DNA of 64,000 bases from Actinomadura harenae (GCF_003696215.1 NZ_RFFG01000023.1:1-64000), one strand, 5' to 3'; positions 33,092 to 41,929 are shown, numbered from the stretch's first letter. Notes: generated by a model not told the origin, from the sequence alone. Numbers and translations: made by a program.

Positions 33092-33697
33092 TCACCCCTG
33101 TTCGAGGGACTCGATCGCGGGGCAGACCGCAGCGTTGAGCGCGGGCACCAGGATCTCGATGTACTCGACGGCGACGGACACCAGGTCGTCGGAGTCGGCG
33201 GAGGCGGGGACATCGGGCAGGTCCACATCCAGCGGAAAGAGGAGACAGACCGACGCGAACGCGTACCCGCCGCCATTGCCGAGTGCGAGCGGTTCGTCGG
33301 ACGAAAGAGACCAGAAGCTGTCCTCTACGTCATCACCCCAGCCGACCTGCGTCACTTCGGCCGGAAGCGGCGCGGTGAGTGACACGCTTGCGACCGGCAG
33401 CACGTCAGCGCCTTTGATATTGCGTGACAGGCGTGACCAGTTGACGAGCTTGTGGTGGTCCACGTACAGGGGGGCGACGTAGTCGCTGCGCAACCTCGGC
33501 GGTAGCGTGGCGGACCGCCAGGCCAGCTCCGCGAAATGGGCGCGAGCGATCTGCTGGTCCCTTCTGTGGTCGGAGTAGACCTCCCACGGCGTCCCGTCGC
33601 TGTAGGCCGCCAAGCGCACGCGATCGGCGAAATGGTCGACGATGGCGCGGACCCGACCCGGGCTCTGCTCGCGAAGGATGGTGAACGGCGTGCTCAA
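33092..33697 (-). CDS. hypothetical protein
   Basis: A 201-residue protein without signal peptide or membrane segment; not recognised. It has a soluble alpha/beta character, for example FADRVRLAAYSDGTPWEVYS and DYVAPLYVDHHKLVNWSR, and an acidic C-terminal third. TTG start at 33697 with GAGGAGA 8 bases upstream. Codon bias is normal for the window, supporting it as a real gene. It probably forms an operon with the DUF5959-like gene. Confidence 0.6.
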   Translation of the reverse strand: MSTPFTILREQSPGRVRAIVDHFADRVRLAAYSDGTPWEVYSDHRRDQQIARAHFAELAWRSATLPPRLRSDYVAPLYVDHHKLVNWSRLSRNIKGADVLPVASVSLTAPLPAEVTQVGWGDDVEDSFWSLSSDEPLALGNGGGYAFASVCLLFPLDVDLPDVPASADSDDLVSVAVEYIEILVPALNAAVCPAIESLEQG

Positions 33698-33842
33698 CCG
33701 GCGCTCTCCTCACGATGGGCATGGCGGCGACCGCGAACGATCATGATGCCCTGGCGGGGGGTCTGGGCGTGAGGTCTCACGTGTGTGAGGAACGGCGGGC
33801 GAGCGCGGACGGGGTGGTTGTTGGGTGGGCGGGGGACTGGGG

Positions 33843-34436
33843 TTACTGGGCGGGCGGGAGGCTCTCGCCCTCGTTGCAGAAGAGGCCTGTCATGGGCTTG
33901 TTCGGGTACGGGCCTCGTCCGGCGAGTTCGTTGTAGACGTGGACGGGGAAGGCGTACTTGTCCCCTCCGTTGGGGTCGGGCCACACTCCCTTCTTTCCAT
34001 AGGTGACGAAGTCGAGGCGGAGTTTTCGCTGGTCGTGGCCGTAGGAGATGCAGGCGTACCAGTCGAGTCCCGCGTTCTCGTCCTGGCGGATCTCGGCCTG
34101 GACGGGCCCCTGGAGTGGCGTGGCGAAATGGGTGATGAGCCATTGCGCGCCCGCCTCGCCGTCGGGTGACCGGCGATGAGTCGTCAGGTCCACGTCGAAC
34201 TCGGCGATCCCGGACGCGTCGCGCTGCCGCAATCGCTCAATGACGTCCGACACCCGTTGCCGCAGCCGGGAGTCACCCTCGCCGGTGAAGGTCACCCCCG
34301 CCGCCGGGTGGACGGCGGGACGGTGCTTCTGCGGCCACCATACGAACGCGGCGACGGCGGCCGCGAGTAGCAAGGCTCCGGCCAGCGCGATGACCGATTT
34401 CAGCGGCGGGCGCTGCCGCGTTGCCATCGGTGCCAT
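33843..34436 (-). CDS. membrane-anchored hypothetical protein
   Basis: A 197-residue protein with a short basic N-terminus, one hydrophobic segment (VIALAGALLLAAAVAAFVWW) at about residues 14-33 and an extracytoplasmic remainder. DWYACISYGHDQRKLRLDFV and MTGLFCNEGESLP contain two Cys that could pair. Not recognised as a named family. ATG at 34436 chosen; a TTG 4 codons upstream and an ATG 3 codons downstream are also possible. A perfect 18-bp palindrome lies 167 bp upstream of it. Confidence 0.6.
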   Translation of the reverse strand: MAPMATRQRPPLKSVIALAGALLLAAAVAAFVWWPQKHRPAVHPAAGVTFTGEGDSRLRQRVSDVIERLRQRDASGIAEFDVDLTTHRRSPDGEAGAQWLITHFATPLQGPVQAEIRQDENAGLDWYACISYGHDQRKLRLDFVTYGKKGVWPDPNGGDKYAFPVHVYNELAGRGPYPNKPMTGLFCNEGESLPPAQ

Positions 34437-34602
34437 GACTTCACCCAATCGACCGTCCGTCCGGGGGAGGGGGCGCGTTGTGCCGGTGACGTCGCCGCGT
34501 CGGGCGATGCCGAAGGATCATTGTGTGTCACCCGGAATCGCGCGGACGCAGCCGTGGCTCACGTTGGCCACGCCGAGGTATCACTGAGCGGACGCCACTT
34601 CC

Positions 34603-34620
34603 CGGTGAACATGTTCACCG
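34603..34620. promoter_or_regulatory. perfect 18-bp palindrome
   Basis: CGGTGAACATGTTCACCG is fully symmetrical. It lies in the 241-bp gap between the 3' end of the zinc-dehydrogenase-like gene and the start of the membrane-anchored protein gene. No T-run follows, so an operator is more likely than a terminator. The rest of the gap shows no clear signal. Confidence 0.5.
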
Positions 34621-34677
34621 CTGGTCGTGATCCGCACCGCTCACGGGATCTCCTCGGCGTGGCCCTGTTCGTGTGGG

Positions 34678-35592
34678 TCAGACGAGGTCGAGGACGGCCT
34701 TGCCCTGGATACGGCGGGTCAGCAGGGCCTCCACCGCCTGCTCCGCCTGGTCCCAGGGGGTGCGCCAGCCGATCTGGGGGTCGAGCCGGCCCTGTTCGAG
34801 CAGGTGGAGCAGGTCGGACGTGTCGGCGGCGAAGGGCGCGGAGACGGCGAACGGCTCGAGGCGGCCGTGACCGCCGCGCATGCGGGCCTCTTCGAGGTGG
34901 AGGACGTCGGGCTCGCGGGACGCCCAGCCGATCGACAGCAGGACGCCGCCGGGTTCGAGGAGAGCGAAGGCACCCGACAGCAGGCGTCCGCCGACGTTGT
35001 CGAGAACGCCGTAGACCGGGGCGTCCGGCAGCGCCGAGCCCGTGAGGATCTCGGCCGCGCCCAGCTTCTCGAGGCCCTCCGCCCGCTCGGGAGCACCAAC
35101 TGAAGCGATCACGTGCGCTCCCGCCTGGGCGGCGAGCTGGACGGCGAAGCGGCCGACGCCGCCGGACGCGCCGGTGACGAGGACGCGGCGGCCGAGCACC
35201 GAACCCAGCCTCCGCACCGCCTGAAGTGCGGTGACGCCTGCGGCGGGGACCGCGGCGGCCTCGCCCAGATCGATGGAGTCGGGGACGACCGCCACGTTCG
35301 CGGTATCGGCGGCGCGGAGCTGTGCCCAGCCTCCCGTCCCAGCGAACGACACGACACGCGTTCCCTCCGCGGGGCCCGAGCCGTCGGCGGCGGCTTGGAC
35401 GACGACGCCCGACGCGTCCTTGCCGAAGACCTCGCCGGGACGCAGCTGCCGTTCCGCGAAGGCGAGCTCGCCGAAGTTCAGCGACGCCGCCTCAACTCTG
35501 ATCAGTACCTCGGACGGCCCCGGACGCGGCTCGTCGATCTCGTCGAAACGGACGCCATGGGCGGTGGTGGGGTCATAGACCAGGGCGCGCAT
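34678..35592 (-). CDS. quinone oxidoreductase-like medium-chain dehydrogenase
   Basis: A 304-residue NADPH-dependent MDR-family oxidoreductase. The N-terminal GroES-like half includes VRFDEIDEPRPGPSEVLIRV and FGKDASGVV, the Rossmann half GRRVLVTGASGGVGRFAVQL. The zinc-ligand cysteines of alcohol dehydrogenases are absent, so a quinone or enone reductase role is likely. ATG at 35592 has AAGGAG 6 bases upstream, whereas the GTG two codons earlier would be too close to it. Divergent from a TetR gene across two inverted-repeat operators, so it is the probable target of that regulator. Confidence 0.88.
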   Translation of the reverse strand: MRALVYDPTTAHGVRFDEIDEPRPGPSEVLIRVEAASLNFGELAFAERQLRPGEVFGKDASGVVVQAAADGSGPAEGTRVVSFAGTGGWAQLRAADTANVAVVPDSIDLGEAAAVPAAGVTALQAVRRLGSVLGRRVLVTGASGGVGRFAVQLAAQAGAHVIASVGAPERAEGLEKLGAAEILTGSALPDAPVYGVLDNVGGRLLSGAFALLEPGGVLLSIGWASREPDVLHLEEARMRGGHGRLEPFAVSAPFAADTSDLLHLLEQGRLDPQIGWRTPWDQAEQAVEALLTRRIQGKAVLDLV

Positions 35593-35613
35593 GCACACTC
35601 CTTGAGGGGAAAT

Positions 35614-35629
35614 CTAACTACCCAGTTAG
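35614..35629. promoter_or_regulatory. TetR operator 1, oxidoreductase side
   Basis: CTAACTACCCAGTTAG: 6-bp arms CTAACT/AGTTAG around ACCC, 22 bp upstream of the oxidoreductase start. It shares the CTAAC/GTTAG half-site with the palindrome at 35657. Confidence 0.6.
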
Positions 35630-35656
35630 TTCAGTAGGGAACGCTAGCAGACTGAA

Positions 35657-35668
35657 CTAACCGGTTAG
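35657..35668. promoter_or_regulatory. TetR operator 2, regulator side
   Basis: CTAACCGGTTAG is a perfect 12-bp palindrome 11 bp before the TetR start codon at 35679, sharing half-sites with the operator at 35614. Together they fit control of both divergent promoters. Confidence 0.6.
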
Positions 35669-35678
35669 GATGGCCGCC

Positions 35679-36269
35679 ATGTCACCCCGACCGTCCGCAC
35701 GCGAGCGACTGCTGGAAGCCGCGCGCGAGCTCTTCTACGCCGAGGGCTACGGCGTCTCGATCGACGCCGTCACCGAGCGTGCGGGCGTCGCCAAGCCGAC
35801 CGTGTACGCGCACTTCAAGTCCAAGGACGCGCTGATCGGCACCATGCTCACCGCCGCCTGCGACGACTGGTTCACCGACCTGGACGCCGAACTGGAACGC
35901 CGCGCCGGGGACCCCGCCCGCCGCCTGCTCGCCCCCTTCGACCTCCTCGCCGCGCACCTCCCGGACCCCGCCTACCACGGCTGCATCCTGGTCAACAGCG
36001 CCGCGTCCTTCCTCGACACCGAGCACCCCGCCCACGCGGCGCTCGCCACCCACGACCAGCGCATGCGCGACCTCTTCGAACGCCTCGCCACCGAAGCGGA
36101 CGCGACGAACCCCGCCGGCCTCGCCCGCCAGCTCCTCGTCCTCTACGACGGCGTCAAGGCCCGCGGCCTGGTCGACAACTCCGGCGAAGCCGCCCGCGAC
36201 GCCCGCACCGCCGCGATCCTCCTCCTGGCCGCCGCCCGCCTCCACGACGCCACCGCCACCGCCTACTAA
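35679..36269 (+). CDS. TetR/AcrR-family transcriptional regulator
   Basis: A 196-residue regulator with RLLEAARELFYAEGYGVSID and VAKPTVYAHFKSKDALIGTM as helix-turn-helix. The ligand domain has YHGCILVNSAASFLDTEHPA, seen in a TetR group often placed beside small-molecule oxidoreductases. I prefer the ATG at 35679 because AGGATGG precedes it; an ATG at 35670 has no room for a ribosome site. Divergent from the quinone oxidoreductase-like gene, whose promoter holds the two matching operators. Confidence 0.9.
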   Translation: MSPRPSARERLLEAARELFYAEGYGVSIDAVTERAGVAKPTVYAHFKSKDALIGTMLTAACDDWFTDLDAELERRAGDPARRLLAPFDLLAAHLPDPAYHGCILVNSAASFLDTEHPAHAALATHDQRMRDLFERLATEADATNPAGLARQLLVLYDGVKARGLVDNSGEAARDARTAAILLLAAARLHDATATAY

Positions 36270-36427
36270 CGCCCCCTCCCGCCCGTCCCCGACCCGACGT
36301 CCTCGCCCGCGGCGGGCGACCGCAGTGAGGGCCACCCGCGCGACGCCCGCGACGCCCGTCCGTGCTGAGGGGCGTGGGGGTTGGGATCGGTAGGGTGACC
36401 TGGTCGTTTTCTGGCAGAAAGGTCCCC

Positions 36428-37354
36428 GTGAGCGCGTCCCGTCCGCACGCCCTGTTCTCCTTCGGCACGCTGCTCGACGAGCAGGTGCAGAGCGCGCTGT
36501 TCGGAGGGCCCGTTCCGAGCGAAGCGGCGGCTCTCGCGGGGTACGCGACGCGGCCGCTGCGGATCACCGATCCGTCCGTGATCGGGACCAGCGGTCTCGA
36601 CGTGCACCTGACCCTGGCGCGTGAGATCGGCGCCGAGGTCGAAGGAGCCGTCCTGCGCCTCACGGACGCGGACCTCGCCGCCGCCGACGCCTACGAGGTC
36701 GACGACTACGTCCGCCGCCGCGTCCGCCTCACGTCCGGCGCGACCGCCTGGGCCTACCTGGACGCGAAGCCCCTGCGCGCCGCCGCCCGCATCGTCATCG
36801 CCGGGGACAGCATCGCCTACGGACGCTGCGACCCCGACGGCGGATGGGCCGCCCGCCTCGCCTCCGCGCACATCGCCGCCAACGAACTCGACCACCGCGT
36901 CTTCAACGTCGCCATCCCCGGCAGCACCCTCGACGACGTCCGCGCACAGCTCCCCGCGCTCCTCCCGCCCCGCCTTCCGGACACCCTCATCGTCGCCGCG
37001 GGCATCAACGACTCGGCCCTACCGCCGCGCCACGACGACTGGCTCGCGTCCGTCGCGGACAACCTCACCGGCCTGGCGGCGACGGCTCACGACCACAACG
37101 CGCGCCTCGTCGTCCTCGGTCCGGCCTGGCTGGACGAATCCCGCACCGCCGCCTTCGGACGCCTCCGTTTCACCCTCGCCCGCGCCGAAGCCCTCCACGA
37201 CCTCATCCGCACCTGGTGCGCCACCAACCACATCGACCACATCGACATGTGGGAACCCCTGCGCGACAACCCCGCCCTCTTCACTGACGGCCTTCACCCC
37301 GGCCCAGAAGGCCACCAGGCTCTCCACGCCCACATCGCCGCCCACACCCGCTGA
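36428..37354 (+). CDS. AIG2/gamma-glutamylcyclotransferase-like domain fused to SGNH hydrolase
   Basis: A 308-residue, apparently cytosolic, two-domain protein. Residues 7-115 match the AIG2-like gamma-glutamylcyclotransferase fold: LFSFGTLLDEQVQSALFGG, and DAYEVDDYVRRRVRLTSG in which Glu90 is at the usual catalytic position. Residues about 120-308 are an SGNH hydrolase: IVIAGDSIAYG (Ser128), PGSTLDD, AAGINDSAL and DGLHPGPEGHQ. The GTG at 36428 has AAAGG 5 bases upstream. No signal peptide. The fusion suggests sequential cleavage of an acylated or esterified gamma-glutamyl compound, which is only a guess. Confidence 0.8.
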   Translation: MSASRPHALFSFGTLLDEQVQSALFGGPVPSEAAALAGYATRPLRITDPSVIGTSGLDVHLTLAREIGAEVEGAVLRLTDADLAAADAYEVDDYVRRRVRLTSGATAWAYLDAKPLRAAARIVIAGDSIAYGRCDPDGGWAARLASAHIAANELDHRVFNVAIPGSTLDDVRAQLPALLPPRLPDTLIVAAGINDSALPPRHDDWLASVADNLTGLAATAHDHNARLVVLGPAWLDESRTAAFGRLRFTLARAEALHDLIRTWCATNHIDHIDMWEPLRDNPALFTDGLHPGPEGHQALHAHIAAHTR

Positions 37355-37389
37355 CCACCCCGCCGTGTCTGGGGCGCGGGACGCGTGCG

Positions 37390-38334
37390 CTACCGGTCGG
37401 GGGCCGGGGCGCGGAGGAGTTCCAGGACGGCCTGGACGGCCGGGGTGGCGTGTCGGGTCAGCGCGTGGATGTCGCGGGTGAGCGGCAGGCCCGCGAGGGG
37501 GCGCAGCAAGACGTCCGGGGGAGCGCCCTCGGTGCCGCCCTCAGGGACGAGCGCGACGCCCAGCCCCTGCCCGACCATCCGGAGGATGAGCGCGTAGTCG
37601 TCCGCGGAGTGGCTGGTCTCCGGGAGGAAGCCCGCGAAGGCGGCGGCCCGTTCGATGAGCTGATGATCGGCGGTGCCCCGAGAGCCGACGATCCACTGCT
37701 CGGAGGACAGTTTTCGCAGGTCAACGGCAGTTGACGCGGCAGGGTGGCCGGACGGCAGCGCGACCAGGACGGGCTCCCGGTACAGGAGACGACCGCTCAG
37801 CCCGTCCGGCGCGGGCGCTGACGCGGACGCGGCTTCGGCAGGAGGGGGTGTGGCCCCGGACGCGGGGGCAGCGGCGGAGAGCAGGTTGTAGGAGTAGACG
37901 AGGGCCAGGTCGCAGCGGCCCTCGCGGAGGGCGGCGGTGGCGTCGGCGGGTTCGTGTTCGTGGATGATGACGCGCAGTTCCGGGAACCGGGTCCTCGCCG
38001 CGCGGACGGCGGGGAGCAGGTGGCGTCCGGCGGCGGTGGCGAAGGTCGCGACGTGGACCGGGCCGCGCGGAGTGCCCGCTCCCCGAAGGTCCCTCTCCGC
38101 CGCGTCCAAGGCGTTCAGGACGGTGTGCGCGTGGCCGACGAGCCGGTGCCCTTCCGCCGTCAGCCGGACGCGGCGTCCCACACGGAGGAAGAGCCGCACG
38201 CCCGCCTCCCGTTCGAGCCGCGCCAGATGCTGCGACACGGCGGAGGACGTCATGCCACCGGCCTCGCCGACGGCGGTCATCGTCCCGTACTCGGCGAGGT
38301 CGCGCAGGAGACGCAGGCGCGTGGGGTCCAACAT
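37390..38334 (-). CDS. LysR-family transcriptional regulator
   Basis: A 314-residue regulator. The winged helix is TRLRLLRDLAEYGTMTAVGE and TSSAVSQHLARLEREAGVRLF at residues 3-60. The effector domain follows (VHVATFATAAGRHLLPAVRA, GLGVALVPEGG) and is interrupted at about residues 175-200 by an Ala/Pro/Ser-rich insert. ATG 38334 gives the standard N-terminus; an ATG 7 codons upstream is possible. It is divergent from the arginase-family gene, the most likely target. Confidence 0.9.
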   Translation of the reverse strand: MLDPTRLRLLRDLAEYGTMTAVGEAGGMTSSAVSQHLARLEREAGVRLFLRVGRRVRLTAEGHRLVGHAHTVLNALDAAERDLRGAGTPRGPVHVATFATAAGRHLLPAVRAARTRFPELRVIIHEHEPADATAALREGRCDLALVYSYNLLSAAAPASGATPPPAEAASASAPAPDGLSGRLLYREPVLVALPSGHPAASTAVDLRKLSSEQWIVGSRGTADHQLIERAAAFAGFLPETSHSADDYALILRMVGQGLGVALVPEGGTEGAPPDVLLRPLAGLPLTRDIHALTRHATPAVQAVLELLRAPAPDR

Positions 38335-38430
38335 GAAGTCGAACTTACAGGCCATCCCAGAAATACTAAGTGGACCTTGGAGGACGAAGCGGACGACACT
38401 ACCGCCACACCATCCGGGAAAGGGGCCGCG

Positions 38431-39204
38431 ATGCTCGCCGTCGTGGAAGTGCCGCAGTGGCAGGGATCGTCTTCTCCGACCGCGCCGAGGCTGGTCGAGG
38501 GGGCGGCCTGGATCACGTGGCTGATCGGACGCGTCCCGAGCCTCGCTCGGGAGGACGTCGTCTTCTCCAAGGTTCATGTGCCTCCAGGTGCGACGCTCGC
38601 GGAGACGGCGTCGCGCGTCCGGGACGTCCTTCCCGAGGACGGGCTGACCGTCACCGTCGGCGGGGACTGCGGCGTGGAGCTGGAGCCGGTCGCCGCGGCG
38701 GCCCGGAGGCACGGTGAGCGGCTGGCCGTCGTGTGGTTCGACGCGCACGGCGACCTCAACACGCCGGAGTCGTCGCCCTCGGGCGCCTTCCACGGGATGG
38801 TCCTGCGGACGCTGCTCGGCGATGGCCCGGAAGAGCTGGTTCCGCCGACGCCCCTGAAGCCGTCCCAGGTCGCCCTGTCCGGCGTCCGCGCCCTGGACCT
38901 GGGGGAGCGCGACTTCATCTGTGACAACCGGTTCGCCAGCGTGGACGCCCTTCCCGGCGACAGCGTCCTCTACCTGCACATCGACCTGGACGTTCTCGAC
39001 GGCCTCGCCTCGGTCGGCTTTCCGGAGCCCGGCGGCCTCTCCCCGGGCGACCTCCTGTCGCAGGTCGAAGAGCTGTCAGCGCGTCACCGCGTCGTCGGGC
39101 TCGGCATCACCGAGTACGCGCCCGCCGACTCCGCTGACGAGGCCCTCCTCGCCGACCTCGTCCCCGAGATCGTCCGCCTCTGCGTGACGTCCCACACCCG
39201 CTGA
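38431..39204 (+). CDS. arginase/agmatinase/formimidoylglutamase-family protein
   Basis: A 257-residue ureohydrolase-fold protein with the metal motifs VVWFDAHGDLNTP and YLHIDLDVLDG. The first metal motif, GGDHS in arginases, reads GGDCGVE near residue 76, so the first Mn-ligand histidine is replaced by cysteine. The end motif GLGITEYAPAD fits the family. Substrate is unknown: arginine, agmatine, guanidino acids or formiminoglutamate are candidates, though HutF already covers the last. ATG with AAAGGGG 6 bases upstream. Divergent from the LysR gene. Confidence 0.8.
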   Translation: MLAVVEVPQWQGSSSPTAPRLVEGAAWITWLIGRVPSLAREDVVFSKVHVPPGATLAETASRVRDVLPEDGLTVTVGGDCGVELEPVAAAARRHGERLAVVWFDAHGDLNTPESSPSGAFHGMVLRTLLGDGPEELVPPTPLKPSQVALSGVRALDLGERDFICDNRFASVDALPGDSVLYLHIDLDVLDGLASVGFPEPGGLSPGDLLSQVEELSARHRVVGLGITEYAPADSADEALLADLVPEIVRLCVTSHTR

Positions 39205-39323
39205 ACCGTCCGCGGACAACGCGCCGCCCAGGCTTCGACCGGGACGGTTTTGAGGGGGATGGGCTGTCGGACGTCGTGGCTAGTCTGTCGGCCGATCACC
39301 CCCGGGACGAAGGAGCGCCGCTG

Positions 39324-41465
39324 ATGGCCACCGGTCTGGACGACGTCGACTGGGCCTCGCTTCGTGACGCGTACGGTACGGCGGAAGCCTTTCCCGAGTT
39401 GCTCGGCCACCTCACCGACCCTGATCCCGAGGTCCGCGAGGAGGCGCTGTACGAGTTGTTCGGCAGCATCTACCACCAGGGGACGCTGTACTCCGCGACC
39501 CCGCATGCGGTGCCGTTCCTCGTCCGCGTCGCCGTCGACCCGGACACGCCGGGACGCGCGGGCCCGGTCGGCCTGCTCGGCGCGATCGCCGAGACCGACG
39601 ACGCGGCCGCGGACGTCCTCGCCGACGTCCAGGCCGCGCTGATCCGCGACGTCCACCTGCTGCTGCCTCTCCTGGACGACCCGGACGATGAGGTCCGCGA
39701 GGCCGCCGCCCACCTGCTCGGCAACCTTCCGCACGAGACCGCCGACCAGGTGGTGGCCGCGCTGCGGACGCGCCGCGCCATCGAACCCGAACCGAACATC
39801 GTGGCCGGGCTGCTCGCCGCCGCCGCACGCATCGCCCCGCAGGTCAGCGCGGCATGGCTCGCCGAAGAGCTCGCGCCCGGCAGGCCCGACACGGTGCGCG
39901 CGGCCGCGCTCTGGGCCTCCGTGTCCGCCGACCTCCCCTGGACGGACGCGTCGGACGAGGCGTTCGCCGAATGCTGGCTGAACGGCGACCCGCTCGACCC
40001 GAACTGGATCTGGTCGGTCACGCCCTACGAGGACATCGCCCGGCGGCTCGACGCCCCGTCCATCGCCGCGTTCGCCCGAACCGTCCTCGCGACGGGGACG
40101 CCCGTGGCCGCGCGCGCCGCCGTCGACGCCCTGTACGAGCGGTGCGAGCGGTCGCGTTCGGCCCGCGCCGTCCTGGCGCCCTTGCTGGTCGAGGCCGTCG
40201 AACACCCCGACCCCGCGGTCCGCCTCGCCGCCGCGCAGGCCGCCAGGGACGTCCCAGAAGCCACACCGTCGACAGCAGACACCCTGGCCGCCCACGCCAC
40301 CCGCATCACCTCGGCGCTTCCGGCCGTCCGCGCCGTCCCGGCGGATGACGGGCCGCGCCTCCTGTCAGAGGATGATCGGCTGCTCTCGGTCGCCCTCGAC
40401 GTCCTGATCACGCTCGGGGATCCGCGCTGGCGGGAGCCGCTCGTCCGCGCGCTCGACGCGGGCGAGGTCATGTTCGGCACGCTGCGGACGCTGATCGACG
40501 CGGGTGTTCCCTGCGACGACGTCCTGCTCGGGGCCGTTCGGCGGCGGATCGCGGCGTGGCAGGCCGGGGAGGTGCGCGAGACCTACGCCGGTGTGGCGGC
40601 GTACAACGAGATCAACGCGCTCACCAGGCTCGTCCACCACTGGGGACCGGACGCGGCCGACGTGGTGCCCGACCTCGTCCCGATCGTCCCGGACGACGTC
40701 TGGTGGACGGTCCGGGCGCTCGGCGCGATCGGCGCGGCGGCGTCGGAGGCGGTGCCCACACTGACCCGCGTCCGCGACACGGCGGAATCCTGGAAACTTC
40801 GCCTTCAGTGCGCGGAGGCCATCGCCGCGATCACCGGGGACCCCGGCCAGCTCGCCGCGTGCGTCGCCAAGGCGGCCGTCGCGGACGGCGGGGATCCGCC
40901 GCTCGCCTTCGAGACCGCGCTCCGCCACGGCCTCCCCGTGGACGACGTCCTTCCCGCTCTGCGGGCTATGGCGACCCGGCCCACGGCCGCGATCGGGGAA
41001 CGGATCGTGGCCGCCGGGCTCCTGATCGATCAGGGCGACACCGCCCCCGCGATCGGGGCCGCCGTCGAAGCGCTGGACGCCGGAAAGCACACCAGGGAGG
41101 CCCTGGAACTCGCGGGCCGTGCCGGACGCGCCGCCGCCGGGGAACTCGACCGCAGGGTGCGGGCGCGCGTCGGCCACCGTGACGACGCCCTCGCCGCCGG
41201 GCTCGCGCTGTACCGGATCACCGGCGAGTCCGAGGCGCTGATCGCCGCCGTCCGCGCGGGGCTCGAAGGGCTCGGAAGCGGCCGCTGGCTCGACGAGCCG
41301 CTCCGCGAACTCGGCCCGGACGCCGCGGAACTCGTGCCCGAGCTGCGGGAACGCGCGCTCGGCGACGCCCCGGCCTCACGCCGTGGGACCAACGGCGACC
41401 AGATCCGCGAGGACGAGAGGGAACGCGCCCGCCTCCTCACCCTCCTGACCGCCCTCGACGTCTGA
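39324..41465 (+). CDS. HEAT-repeat protein
   Basis: A 713-residue protein made of repeating helical hairpins, for example LLGHLTDPDPEVREEALYEL, LLPLLDDPDDEVREAAAHLL and LLVEAVEHPDPAVRLAAAQA, the HEAT/PBS-lyase pattern. It has no catalytic motif, signal or membrane segment, so it is probably a cytosolic binding scaffold. ATG at 39324 has AAGGAG 8 bases upstream. Such proteins are frequent as single genes in actinomycetes. Nothing in the neighbourhood names a partner. Confidence 0.82.
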   Translation: MATGLDDVDWASLRDAYGTAEAFPELLGHLTDPDPEVREEALYELFGSIYHQGTLYSATPHAVPFLVRVAVDPDTPGRAGPVGLLGAIAETDDAAADVLADVQAALIRDVHLLLPLLDDPDDEVREAAAHLLGNLPHETADQVVAALRTRRAIEPEPNIVAGLLAAAARIAPQVSAAWLAEELAPGRPDTVRAAALWASVSADLPWTDASDEAFAECWLNGDPLDPNWIWSVTPYEDIARRLDAPSIAAFARTVLATGTPVAARAAVDALYERCERSRSARAVLAPLLVEAVEHPDPAVRLAAAQAARDVPEATPSTADTLAAHATRITSALPAVRAVPADDGPRLLSEDDRLLSVALDVLITLGDPRWREPLVRALDAGEVMFGTLRTLIDAGVPCDDVLLGAVRRRIAAWQAGEVRETYAGVAAYNEINALTRLVHHWGPDAADVVPDLVPIVPDDVWWTVRALGAIGAAASEAVPTLTRVRDTAESWKLRLQCAEAIAAITGDPGQLAACVAKAAVADGGDPPLAFETALRHGLPVDDVLPALRAMATRPTAAIGERIVAAGLLIDQGDTAPAIGAAVEALDAGKHTREALELAGRAGRAAAGELDRRVRARVGHRDDALAAGLALYRITGESEALIAAVRAGLEGLGSGRWLDEPLRELGPDAAELVPELRERALGDAPASRRGTNGDQIREDERERARLLTLLTALDV

Positions 41466-41479
41466 GAGCGCGGCGCGGG

Positions 41480-41860
41480 TCAGGGACGGACGACCGCGTC
41501 GGCCTCGATCTGGACGAGCAGGTCCGGCGCGAACAGGGCGCCGACCTCCACCAACGTCGCCGCCGGACGGTGCGGGAAGAACCGCCGGAGCAGCGTCACG
41601 ATCTCGGGGCGGCGGCCGATGTCGGTGAGGTACACGCGGAACCGGACGACCTCGTCCAGGGCCGACCCGACCTGCCGCAGCGCGATGTCCATGCGCCGCA
41701 GCACCTCGGTGGTCTGCGCGATGACGTCGTTCCCGCCGACCGCGCCGCCGGCGTTTGCCGCCGTCGTCCCGCCGATCCACACGGACTGCCCGACGCGAAC
41801 GGCCTTCGGGTGGGCCAGGGCCTCGTCGAAGGCCGGCTCGAATCCCACGATCTCATCCAC
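41480..41860 (-). CDS. RidA/YjgF-family protein
   Basis: A 126-residue protein of the enamine/imine deaminase family. FDEALAHPKAVRVGQSVWIG, VIAQTTEVLRRMDIALRQVG and HRPAATLVEVGALFAPDLLV are family patterns, although the usual Arg of the RidA active site near the end (IEADAVV) is not preceded by the canonical RxxV. GTG start at 41860. It lies near a PLP dehydratase that would produce reactive enamines, a sensible partnership, but the 69-bp gap leaves co-transcription uncertain. Confidence 0.85.
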   Translation of the reverse strand: MDEIVGFEPAFDEALAHPKAVRVGQSVWIGGTTAANAGGAVGGNDVIAQTTEVLRRMDIALRQVGSALDEVVRFRVYLTDIGRRPEIVTLLRRFFPHRPAATLVEVGALFAPDLLVQIEADAVVRP

Positions 41861-41929
41861 CGGACGAAGGTAGCGGCGGCCGCGACACGACGAACAGGCC
41901 CGTTACCAAATTCTCAGGCAATCCGGGGG

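Noticed and set aside
33694-34143. Minus-strand 149-codon frame overlapping the membrane-anchored protein gene
   Set aside because: Basic, Pro/Arg-rich, no ribosome site, and overlaps a better supported gene almost completely.
34603-34620. LexA/SOS box
   Set aside because: GAAC and GTTC are separated by two bases; the actinobacterial box requires four.
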